This document shows, piece after piece, positions 1-5,109 of a stretch of DNA of 5,109 nucleotides (position 1 is the stretch's first letter; the number at the start of each line of letters is the position of its first letter). The stretch is from Verrucomicrobiales bacterium (lineage in GTDB: Bacteria; Verrucomicrobiota; Verrucomicrobiia; Verrucomicrobiales; DEV007). The translations under genes and the position numbers were made by a program. The notes below the pieces were generated by a model. The model was not told where the DNA came from. It was given only the letters and a program-made list of their open reading frames with translations, and searched no databases. Location of the stretch: positions 1 to 5,109 of the forward strand of contig JABDJT010000394.1 of NCBI GenBank assembly GCA_013003335.1, in the 5' to 3' direction.

Positions 1-174
1 GGCGGGGATATCGAGAACTCCCTCCGGCCAAACGGTGCCACCCAGCGTAAATGCTTCCGGTTTGTCGCCTTCGTACCATTCCGGCAATTCCACCTTGGCC
101 AAAACAAAGCCGGTCGAAACCGTCAGCAGGATCACTGCATGCAGAAACGGTCGAACTGGAGAAAATCGAGTCAT
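1..174 (-). CDS. Secreted protein of unknown function, N-terminal fragment (cut by the window edge)
   Basis: The minus strand opens with ATG at 174-172 and stays open for all 58 codons to base 1. The first residues, MTRFSPVRPFLHAVILL, continue into TVSTGFVLA. This is a basic n-region, a hydrophobic core and a likely signal peptidase I site after V-L-A, near residue 26. The mature part begins KVELPEWYEGDKPEAF and is acidic and rich in Trp, Pro and Gly; I do not recognise it. Only 13 bases separate it from the stop of the upstream zinc-ribbon gene, so the two are probably co-transcribed. No good Shine-Dalgarno site is seen before the ATG. Because the neighbour has a TPM-like domain, this could be an exported partner or a second TPM protein, but that is a guess from context. 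The coding call rests on the signal peptide, the open frame and the operon spacing. Confidence 0.7.
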   Translation of the reverse strand, partial: MTRFSPVRPFLHAVILLTVSTGFVLAKVELPEWYEGDKPEAFTLGGTVWPEGVLDIPA

Positions 175-187
175 GAAAACGACAGAA

Positions 188-913
188 TCAACGCAGGGCT
201 CCGTTCGGCAGAAGGGGCGGCAATTCCGTGGACGGGGTCGGTCGGTGCTGAACGGGTTCCGGCGCAGGTGACGGCTCCGGCACGGGACCAGTCGCCTCGG
301 GAACCGGTCCGGGATGCGGCGGAAGCTCCAGCAAGTTCGGCACTTCGACGGTTGCCGGCCTCGGTTCGTAGCGCCGCTTTTTCAATTGGCGGGCCCGTTT
401 GCTCAAGACCCGGCCCAGTTTTTTGAACAAAACGCAAAGCGCGCGGCCATGATCGCCGTTGACCAGGTAGGGGCGCGCCGCCTGCAGCACGCGGTAGGCA
501 TCTTCTTCGGTGAGAAGAAATTCCGCGAAGTATCCCAGCGAAAACCCGATCTGCTTGTGATTCAGATCCAGGATCACGAGAAAGGCATTCTCGTTCGGGC
601 GGGCAAATTCGGCGCCTTTCACCGTGGCGTGATTCACCAGCCAGAATCCAAGCTGGGTGACCTGGTCCGGCTGATTCAGGGCATCGAGGTAGGTGCAAAA
701 CAGGACCTGGGGAAATCGCGCCTGAAGGCTGTCCAGCGTATCTTCCAGCTCATCACGATCCCGCTTTCGCAGGCAGTGCGCGGCATCCTGTACCCGACTC
801 ATCTGAACGCCGTTTGCTCCGAAAATCTCACGGGCGTCCACGATCGAAAATCCGCACGAATAACACGTGTCGGCCTCGTGATCGACGGGACGCGAGCATT
901 TGGGGCATTTCAT
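188..913 (-). CDS. Zinc-ribbon protein with TPM-like domain and proline-rich tail
   Basis: This gene encodes 241 residues. The N-terminus is a short zinc ribbon: C3-x-x-C6 and C17-x-x-C20 followed by Gly, the usual four-cysteine metal knuckle pair. Residues about 55-170 resemble a TPM domain (Psb32/YgcG/MOLO-1-like): a helix (LEDTLDSLQARFPQ), a strand (VLFCTYLDAL), a central pair of strands (NAFLVILDLNHKQIGFSLGY) and helices with LLTEEDAYRVL. The match is to the general pattern and looks divergent. A basic stretch (RARQLKKRR, 173-181) leads into a Pro-rich tail (184-236) that is probably disordered. There is no signal peptide or membrane segment, so the protein is likely cytoplasmic. The ATG is preceded by a weak GGAAG that lies too close to be a normal ribosome site. 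The promoter at 958-986 gives a leader of about 38 bases. TPM proteins have been linked to photosystem repair and membrane-protein quality control, but the role of this one is unknown. Confidence 0.85.
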   Translation of the reverse strand: MKCPKCSRPVDHEADTCYSCGFSIVDAREIFGANGVQMSRVQDAAHCLRKRDRDELEDTLDSLQARFPQVLFCTYLDALNQPDQVTQLGFWLVNHATVKGAEFARPNENAFLVILDLNHKQIGFSLGYFAEFLLTEEDAYRVLQAARPYLVNGDHGRALCVLFKKLGRVLSKRARQLKKRRYEPRPATVEVPNLLELPPHPGPVPEATGPVPEPSPAPEPVQHRPTPSTELPPLLPNGALR

Positions 914-957
914 CTTCCGATAGGACAGGACAGCAATGGGAATTACTTAACATTTCT

Positions 958-986
958 ATAATATTTACAAATGCTAGGTGCGTCAA
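958..986 (-). promoter_or_regulatory. Sigma-70-type promoter for the minus-strand pair
   Basis: On the minus strand, TTGACG (986-981) and TATTAT (963-958) are separated by exactly 17 bases. Each box differs from the consensus at one position. The region is AT-rich compared with the genes around it. Initiation would fall near base 951, about 38 bases before the ATG of the zinc-ribbon gene. The call is from box match and spacing only. Confidence 0.7.
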
Positions 987-1024
987 CTCTTTTGAATCCC
1001 CTGTATATTTTGACCCGATTCCGT

Positions 1025-1069
1025 TTGATCGTTGTCTGAAATTATCCGATACGGTAAGGTTCGTCTCCC
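1025..1069 (+). promoter_or_regulatory. Upstream region of fabH: possible weak promoter and ribosome site
   Basis: The plus-strand half of the divergent spacer should carry the fabH promoter, but no box pair is clear. TTGATC (1025-1030) is a fair -35 box, and the best -10 at suitable spacing is the poor GATACG (1048-1053). A second TTGACC lies at 1010-1015 without a -10 partner at 16-18 bases. TAAGGT (1055-1060), ending nine bases before the ATG at 1070, is a plausible short Shine-Dalgarno site and supports that start. No FapR- or FabR-like operator palindrome was recognised. Confidence 0.3.
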
Positions 1070-2083
1070 ATGTCACAGGTTGCCTCCAATGGTTCGTCCG
1101 GCTCCCCCGTCCGCATAGCCGGCACGGGCAGTTATCTGCCCGAGAAAATTCTCACCAATGAGGACCTCGAAAAACTGGTCGAAACCTCGGACGAATGGAT
1201 CACCAGCCGGACCGGGATCAAGCAGCGCCGCGTCGCAGCGGAGGGGGAACTGACCAGTCATATGGCTGCCAAGGCCGGGGAGAAAGCGCTGGAACAGGCA
1301 GGCATCGACGGTGCGGATGTCGAACTGATCATCGTCAGCACGATCACACCCGACACCCTCACTCCCGCCACCGCCTGCTACGTCCAGCAGCACATCGGAG
1401 CCCTCAAGTCCGTGGCCTTCGATGTTTCGGCTGCCTGCTCCGGATTTCTCTACGCCCTCGAAATTGCCCGGCACAGCATCGGGTCCGGCGCGTTCAACAA
1501 CGCTTTAATCATCGGCGCGGAAAAACTGTCCGCTTTCGTAAACTGGACCGACCGCAATACCTGCGTGCTGTTTGGCGACGGAGCCGGCGCGGCCGTCCTG
1601 ACCCGCTCGGAAAACGGCGACGGCAGGATTCTCTCTTCCCGCCTTGGCACCGACGGTGCCCAGGCCGAGCTGCTGAACATTCCCGGTGGCGGATCCGCCT
1701 GCCCGATCACGCCGGAGAACGCCGACCAGAATCTCGCTTCGCTTGCCATGCAGGGACGCGAAGTTTTCAAACACGCCGTCAACGCCATGAAACGGGCCGC
1801 CGAGGACGCCATCGAAAGCGCCGGCCTGACGGCAGCCGACATCAAGCTCGTCATTCCCCACCAGGCCAACATCCGGATCATCGATGCCATCGTCGACCGC
1901 CTCGAAGTGCCTTCGGAAAACGTCTTTATCAACGTCGACAAATACGGCAACACTTCCGCCGCCGCCGTCGCCATCGCCCTGGACGAAGCCCATCGACAGG
2001 GTCGCATCGAAAAAGGCGACAAGGTTCTCCTCGTCGCCTTCGGAGCCGGGCTCACCTGGGCCAGCGCGGTGGTCGAGTGGTGA
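1070..2083 (+). CDS. fabH: Beta-ketoacyl-[acyl-carrier-protein] synthase III (KAS III)
   Basis: FabH starts type II fatty acid synthesis by condensing acetyl-CoA (or another primer acyl-CoA) with malonyl-ACP in the cytoplasm. The 337-residue protein shows the whole thiolase fold and the KAS III triad: C123 in DVSAACSGFLYAL, H264 in IPHQANIRI and N294 in DKYGNTSAA. Other family blocks are present, including SDEWITSRTGI (40-50) and LFGDGAGAAVL (167-177), together with the C-terminal LLVAFGAGLTWASAVV. About a dozen residues precede the usual VRIAGTGSYLP start. This short low-complexity extension (SQVASNGSSGSP) makes the protein slightly longer than the roughly 317 residues of E. coli FabH. The ATG at 1070 is the only suitable start, and AAGG lies just upstream. 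The gene is alone here, without the plsX, fabD or rpmF neighbours common elsewhere. Primer preference cannot be read from the sequence. Confidence 0.97.
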   Translation: MSQVASNGSSGSPVRIAGTGSYLPEKILTNEDLEKLVETSDEWITSRTGIKQRRVAAEGELTSHMAAKAGEKALEQAGIDGADVELIIVSTITPDTLTPATACYVQQHIGALKSVAFDVSAACSGFLYALEIARHSIGSGAFNNALIIGAEKLSAFVNWTDRNTCVLFGDGAGAAVLTRSENGDGRILSSRLGTDGAQAELLNIPGGGSACPITPENADQNLASLAMQGREVFKHAVNAMKRAAEDAIESAGLTAADIKLVIPHQANIRIIDAIVDRLEVPSENVFINVDKYGNTSAAAVAIALDEAHRQGRIEKGDKVLLVAFGAGLTWASAVVEW

Positions 2084-2128
2084 AAATAGAGAGAGGAATC
2101 TGACGAACCAATAGGGTGGGTTTGGCAG

Positions 2129-2725
2129 GTGAACCCTGTAGATTCGATGGGCGAAACGGAAAAAACTGAGCAGGCCGAAATTTCAGAAGCGCCGAAAACG
2201 CGCCAGAGTTCTGAAGATCATACATGCGACTTCGAGCGGAAGCTGCCTGACCCGGAGAAAGAAGGTGTTTCAAAGTACGCAGATGAAGTGCGCCAACTGA
2301 TCTGCCATGAAGGCAACTTGATGAATCACCGGTTCCAGTGGTTCGCCCTCCTGACGGGTCTGCTTTTTGCATCATTCGGACTGCTGTGGGAGTTTCGGGC
2401 CTCCACCCACAACATCCTTGTCATTGTATCCATTTTAGGGATTCTCGTTTCTGGCTCTTCGTGGGCTGCTGCCTACCTGGGGGACCGGGCCTGCGTCCGA
2501 TTGGAAAACTCCTACGCCAGGATGCTGCTACCTGATTTCTGCCCCGAGTGTATTCAAGATCAAATCCCTCCTGTCATCGGATTGACTGAAACCAAAATCT
2601 GGAAGCACGTCCTGCCCTGGCGAATTCTATTTCCAATCTTCATCTTGGCGTGGATTGGCATTCTCCTGATTCTCTTGTCAACACCACTCCCCTTATCGAC
2701 ATCACTCCCCGATCCCGCCCCCTGA
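2129..2725 (+). CDS. Uncharacterised integral membrane protein with three predicted helices
   Basis: This 198-residue protein matches no family I can name. Residues 1-60 are hydrophilic and charged, rich in Glu and Lys. Then come HEGNLMNHRFQ and a first membrane helix (71-88), a second (95-117) and, after a soluble stretch with FCPEC (137-141), a third (164-188) before a Pro/Ser-rich tail. The HEG-N-x-x-NHR-x-x-W pattern before helix 1 recalls small uncharacterised bacterial membrane proteins, but this is only an impression. The start is uncertain. GTG at 2129 has a G-rich but poorly matching upstream region. ATG at 2147 follows AGGTGA (2128-2133) at 13 bases and would remove six residues. 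Three 60-base rows I counted inside the gene are 43-48% GC, against 57-62% in rows from fabH and the VWA gene. Recent acquisition is therefore possible. It lies 45 bases after fabH and 43 bases before the selenoprotein gene, on the same strand. Confidence 0.8.
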   Translation: MNPVDSMGETEKTEQAEISEAPKTRQSSEDHTCDFERKLPDPEKEGVSKYADEVRQLICHEGNLMNHRFQWFALLTGLLFASFGLLWEFRASTHNILVIVSILGILVSGSSWAAAYLGDRACVRLENSYARMLLPDFCPECIQDQIPPVIGLTETKIWKHVLPWRILFPIFILAWIGILLILLSTPLPLSTSLPDPAP

Positions 2726-2768
2726 ATTCTCTGGACGGCATGACTTTCCCGCCTAACTTTGGGGCCTG

Positions 2769-3488
2769 ATGAAAAGACATATTCTCTTCGGCATCGGGGC
2801 AACTTTCAGCCTCGCCTTTGCCGCCATCGCGCAGGACGCGGTGCCTGATCACACGCTGGATGAATTCAAGCTCGGCGAGCATGTTTCCGGCGATAAAGTC
2901 GACCTTTCCAAAGCGAAAGGGAAAGTCGTGACCATCGAATACTGGGGAACGAGGTGAGGACCGTGCATCGGTGCAATTCCCCATCTGGTTCAGATGGACA
3001 AGAAGTATAAGAAAAAAGGTCTCGTTGTCGTCGCCCCGGAAGTCCAGGGCAGCCCGAAAGAGTCGATCGAAAAACTCGTCGAAGAGGAGAAGATGGCGTA
3101 CACCGTCACCTCCGGAATTTCCGGCCCCAGTCTCGGGAGAGGGATTCCCCGCACTGCGGTTTTCGATACCAAGGGCAAACTCATTTACGTCGGCCACCCC
3201 ATGGCCCGGGAAACCGAGAAAGCCATCAAGGATGCGCTGAAAGACGTCGAGGAGTCCGGTGATGATTCGAGCGGTCTCACGTCACGCAAGCAGGATCTCG
3301 TCGCCAAGCGCGGCTGGACCAATGCCGAGGGCAAAACGATCGAGGCCACCCTGGTCGAAGTCGTCGGGACCACCGGTCATTTCAAATTCCCCAACGGTCG
3401 GAAATTTGAATACGACATCACCAAGCTTTCCGCCGACGATCAGGAACTGATCAAGAAGGCGCAGGAAGCCCCGGCGGGCGACGAATAA
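2769..3488 (+). CDS. Exported thioredoxin-like selenoprotein (U-G-P-C active site) with C-terminal SHD1-like domain
   Basis: The reading frame runs from ATG 2769 to TAA 3486-3488 with one internal TGA at 2955-2957, giving 239 residues if TGA is read as selenocysteine (U63). A signal peptide occupies about 1-21, with likely cleavage after A-I-A. Residues 22-160 form a TlpA/redoxin-type thioredoxin fold: VVTIEYWGTR is followed by U63-G64-P65-C66, then IGAIPHL, a second strand LVVVAPEV, the cis-proline block GRGIPRTAVFD (P127) and GKLIYVGHP. The TGA sits precisely at the N-terminal active-site cysteine, and C66 is the only cysteine in the protein. Residues about 178-230 (RGWTNAEGKTIEATLVEV, then NGRKFEYDITKLSADDQELI) look like an SHD1 domain, common in secreted PVC proteins. 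The likely role is periplasmic thiol-disulfide or peroxide chemistry; the substrate is unknown. Conventional calling would split it into 2769-2957 and 2994-3488. The alternative is a nonsense mutation in a Cys codon. The absence of other damage and the downstream hairpin favour Sec. The ribosome site is weak (GGGG at 2761-2764). Confidence 0.85.
2955..2957 (+). other. In-frame UGA, proposed selenocysteine codon
   Basis: The frame reads E-Y-W-G-T-R-TGA-G-P-C-I-G-A-I-P-H-L without a shift on either side. In the thioredoxin family this position is the attacking cysteine of the C-G-P-C site. TGC to TGA is one base change, so mutation is formally possible. However, TGA is the ordinary stop of fabH, the membrane gene, the VWA gene and the zinc-ribbon gene here, so general reassignment of TGA is unlikely. 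Confidence 0.85.
2981..2997 (+). promoter_or_regulatory. Bacterial SECIS-type hairpin
   Basis: CCATCTG (2981-2987) pairs perfectly with CAGATGG (2991-2997) around the loop GTT (2988-2990). Thirty bases lie between the TGA and the loop G. Bacterial SECIS elements are read by SelB. They lie just downstream of the UGA inside the coding region and carry a small apical loop with G followed by U, usually about 16-37 bases from the UGA. Stem, loop and distance all fit. There is no bulged U like that in E. coli fdhF. A smaller competing hairpin, ACCG-TGCAT-CGGT (2960-2972), could stack beneath it. The folding was done by eye. Confidence 0.75.
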
Positions 3489-3513
3489 TTCGTCGGCCAA
3501 CCGATTTTCCAGG

Positions 3514-3553
3514 CAGCCGCACCGGAGCAATCCGGCGCGGCTGTTTTGTTTTT
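3514..3553 (+). terminator. Intrinsic terminator after the selenoprotein gene
   Basis: CAGCCGC (3514-3520) pairs with GCGGCTG (3537-3543). After an A/C mismatch, CCGGA (3522-3526) pairs with TCCGG (3531-3535) around a GCAA loop, a stable GNRA tetraloop. TTTTGTTTTT (3544-3553) follows immediately. It starts 26 bases after the TAA stop and so separates the selenoprotein gene from the VWA gene. Confidence 0.9.
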
Positions 3554-3555
3554 GT

Positions 3556-3626
3556 GTAGCACGGGTTTTCCAACCCGTGTTTCCCATTCCCATGAATCTT
3601 GACACGGGTTGGAAAACCCGTGCTAC
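3556..3626. repeat. Inverted pair of REP-like palindromes
   Basis: Two 25-base arms (3556-3580 and 3602-3626) are perfect reverse complements, separated by 21 bases. Each arm is itself a hairpin: CACGGGTT and AACCCGTG form an 8-bp stem around TTCC in the left arm and GGAA in the right. The unit therefore resembles a REP pair (BIME-like) or a small MITE. It starts three bases after the terminator T-run and lies wholly in the spacer. From memory, repeats with this CACGGGTT core recur between genes in Verrucomicrobiota-like genomes; copies elsewhere cannot be checked from this window. The spacer includes a 6-base tandem TTCCCATTCCCA (3581-3592). Confidence 0.85.
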
Positions 3627-3677
3627 GGCGCGACTGTTAGGCTTGAATCATCAGCTCGGTTTTCCTACCCTGCCGGA

Positions 3678-4994
3678 ATGAACCGCATTGTTTGGGCGGT
3701 GGTCGCCTGCCTGCTCCCTGCCACCGCCGCCGTGTCCCAAACCGATTTCAACCGCTGGGCGGATTTTTATGACGCCGTCAAAAAAGATCTCCGCAGCGAA
3801 TCGGTCGCAACCCAGGTCGCCGCGATCGCGAAATTTGAATCCGAGGATTACGACAAATCGGCCGAGTTTCTCGTCAAACTGATTCAGAAAAACCGCTCCG
3901 AGCCGGCAGTGCTGCGAAAAGCCGCCGAGGTGCTGGCCGGATTCAAAAACGAACGCGCCGCGCGAATGCTCGAGGACACCGTGAAACGAAATCCGGGCGG
4001 CGACTTCTTTCTCCTGCTCGCCTATCTCCTGAAAAAAACCGATGACGGACCGGCCGTCGCCTTGAAAGCCCTCGAATCCGCCCGCTCCCCCGGCCTCCAG
4101 AAAATCGCCATCGAAGGCCTCGCCCTGCAGGATTCGCTCGATCCCTCGATGGTGCAGAAATTAATCGGGTATCTCGACGAAAAGCACTACCACTCGGTCC
4201 GCAAAGCCTCCGCCGACGCCCTCGGCCGGATTGCCGCAAAGGAACAAGTCGTGCCGCTCATCCAGGCGTTGAATGACAAGGTGATTGGCGATCGCGCGCG
4301 CGATGCCCTGCTGCGGCTCACCGGCGAGCAGCACTGGCGCGACACCGCCGCCTGGCAGGAATGGTGGAAGGCAAACGCCGCCACGTTTGCCCCGCAGCCG
4401 ATGGCGGACGCCGATTTCGAAACCCTCCACGCGAAGCTGATGGAGGAAAAAGGCGACAACGCCATGGCGGTCGAATTTTACGAGCGCGAGATCACCGGAA
4501 AAAACATCGTCTTCCTGCTCGATCGAAGCGGCAGCATGTCCACCAACACGCCCGAGAGCGGGATTTCGCGGATGGAAAAGCTGAAATCCGAGCTCGGTTT
4601 CGTGCTCGACCGACTCGACGAAGGTTACTCGATCGGATTCGTGATGTTCCCCATGGACACCTTCCCGACCCGCGGGATCGACAAGATGGACGACCGGTTT
4701 CGCAAAAAAGCCCAAAAATACGTCGAAGGTCTCGCCCCGACCGGCAGCACGCCCCTCGGCCAAGCCGTCGAGCATGCCTATTCGAAAATCGTTCCCAAGG
4801 AAAACGTCGACACCATTTACCTCCTCAGCGACGGCGCCCCCTCCGACGTGCAGAGCGACGAATTGCTCCAGATGATCGTCGGCTACACCGACCGCTACGG
4901 CGTCACCGTCAACACCATCAGCATCGGCACCAATTCCCAGCTTCTGCAGGACGTCGCGAAAGTGACCGGTGGGCAGTATTGGGAAGCGCAGTGA
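3678..4994 (+). CDS. Secreted HEAT-repeat and von Willebrand factor A domain protein
   Basis: From ATG 3678 the protein is 438 residues. The frame stays open further upstream, to a TTG at 3609, but that lies inside the REP repeat and places 23 residues before a clear signal peptide, so ATG 3678 is preferred. MNRIVWAVVACLLPATAAVS is a signal peptide with likely cleavage before Q21. Residues about 40-215 are paired helices of the HEAT/armadillo type (for example VRKASADALGRIAAKEQVVPLIQAL, given here only as a pattern around 174-198). They are followed by AAWQEWWKAN (225-234), a motif often closing such repeats in PVC proteins. Residues about 275-435 are a VWA domain with a full MIDAS: D282-R-S284-G-S286, T358 in GSTPLG and D385 in LLSDGAPSD. 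This implies Mg-dependent ligand binding outside the cytoplasm. The partner is unknown, and no catalytic domain is seen. No good Shine-Dalgarno site precedes the ATG. Confidence 0.92.
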   Translation: MNRIVWAVVACLLPATAAVSQTDFNRWADFYDAVKKDLRSESVATQVAAIAKFESEDYDKSAEFLVKLIQKNRSEPAVLRKAAEVLAGFKNERAARMLEDTVKRNPGGDFFLLLAYLLKKTDDGPAVALKALESARSPGLQKIAIEGLALQDSLDPSMVQKLIGYLDEKHYHSVRKASADALGRIAAKEQVVPLIQALNDKVIGDRARDALLRLTGEQHWRDTAAWQEWWKANAATFAPQPMADADFETLHAKLMEEKGDNAMAVEFYEREITGKNIVFLLDRSGSMSTNTPESGISRMEKLKSELGFVLDRLDEGYSIGFVMFPMDTFPTRGIDKMDDRFRKKAQKYVEGLAPTGSTPLGQAVEHAYSKIVPKENVDTIYLLSDGAPSDVQSDELLQMIVGYTDRYGVTVNTISIGTNSQLLQDVAKVTGGQYWEAQ

Positions 4995-5030
4995 CTGCGA
5001 TCCGCGTAGAACCAAAACCCAAAATCGCGA

Positions 5031-5090
5031 GTCATCCTGAGGAGCGAAGCGATTCGAAGGACCCCTCACGGAGCGAGCGGGCATCGGACG
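5031..5090. repeat. Intergenic repeat of the GTCATCCTGAG type, probably partial
   Basis: The segment starts GTCATCCTGAGGAGCGAAGC and continues with TTCGAAGGACCCCTC and GGAGCGAGCGGGCATC. Short sequences beginning GTCATCCTGAG and rich in GAGCGAAG are a familiar kind of dispersed noncoding repeat in many GC-rich bacteria. No ORF of substance crosses it. The element seems to run into the right edge, so a matching inverted arm may lie beyond the window. Identification is from recollection of the motif, not from a second copy here. Confidence 0.45.
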
Positions 5091-5109
5091 TTTCCAATCG
5101 GCGAATGAA

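Noticed and set aside
314..961. Long plus-strand ORF of 215 codons opposite the zinc-ribbon gene
   Set aside because: It is the antisense shadow of the minus-strand gene, with no domain pattern. The minus frame has paired CxxC motifs, a promoter and an operon partner.
1195..2103. Second plus-strand frame of 302 codons within fabH, and long antisense frames there
   Set aside because: The Arg/His-rich composition is typical of an out-of-frame reading of GC-rich coding DNA. The FabH frame explains the region fully.
2955..2957. Genome-wide reassignment of TGA (to Trp or Gly)
   Set aside because: fabH, the membrane gene, the VWA gene and the zinc-ribbon gene all end sensibly at TGA, and Trp is encoded by TGG.
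2994..3488. Separate 164-residue ORF starting at ATG 2994, after a 62-residue ORF ending at 2957
   Set aside because: It is in the same frame as 2769-2957 and the 12 codons between encode the conserved thioredoxin helix. The ATG lies within the hairpin and has no ribosome site. One gene with a recoded TGA explains both pieces.
3556..3626. CRISPR repeats or an insertion-sequence end
   Set aside because: There are only two arms in inverted orientation, no regular spacers, and no transposase gene or target duplication visible.
3609..3677. Upstream TTG start that adds 23 residues to the VWA protein
   Set aside because: The added codons come from the REP repeat arm and its flank, and they would bury the signal peptide. 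ATG 3678 begins a clear signal peptide.
4993..5033. Possible hairpin GACTGCGAT / ATCGCGAGTC after the VWA gene as a terminator
   Set aside because: It needs a bulge, has a 22-base loop, overlaps the stop codon and is not followed by a T-run.
4161..5084. Minus-strand ORF of 307 codons opposite the VWA gene
   Set aside because: It is the antisense shadow of the HEAT/VWA frame, without recognisable domains, and begins in the edge repeat.

Overview
The window looks like a chromosomal stretch of a moderately GC-rich bacterium, most plausibly a member of the PVC group, with Verrucomicrobiota favoured. The reasons are the gene styles: a secreted thioredoxin-like protein ending in an SHD1-like domain, a secreted HEAT-repeat plus von Willebrand A protein, weak or absent Shine-Dalgarno sites, and intergenic palindromes of the CACGGGTT...AACCCGTG type. 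This assignment is inference; there is no rRNA or other marker in the window.

Layout. Bases 1-913 hold two minus-strand genes that read off the left edge: a zinc-ribbon protein with a TPM-like domain, then 13 bases later the start of a secreted protein cut by the window edge. A near-consensus sigma-70-type promoter for this pair lies in the 156-base divergent spacer. Bases 1070-2083 encode FabH on the plus strand with its full Cys-His-Asn triad. Bases 2129-2725 encode an unrecognised three-helix membrane protein of visibly lower GC content.

Bases 2769-3488 are the highlight. Two ORFs that would normally be called separately are one reading frame interrupted by a single in-frame TGA. That TGA sits exactly where the first cysteine of a thioredoxin W-x-x-C-G-P-C site belongs. 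Thirty bases after it begins the GUU loop of a perfect 7-bp hairpin, as expected for a bacterial SECIS element. I read the gene as an exported selenoprotein with a U-G-P-C active site, fused to a C-terminal SHD1-like domain. Other genes in the window end with TGA, so a wholesale code change is unlikely.

A strong intrinsic terminator with a GCAA tetraloop closes this gene. It is followed directly by a perfect 25-bp inverted repeat whose arms are themselves hairpins (REP-like pair). Bases 3678-4994 encode a secreted HEAT/VWA protein with an intact MIDAS motif. The last ~80 bases start another intergenic repeat of the GTCATCCTGAG type. Apart from the likely minus-strand operon, the genes do not form an obvious single pathway: FabH is fatty-acid initiation, while the selenoprotein and VWA proteins are envelope or periplasmic proteins.
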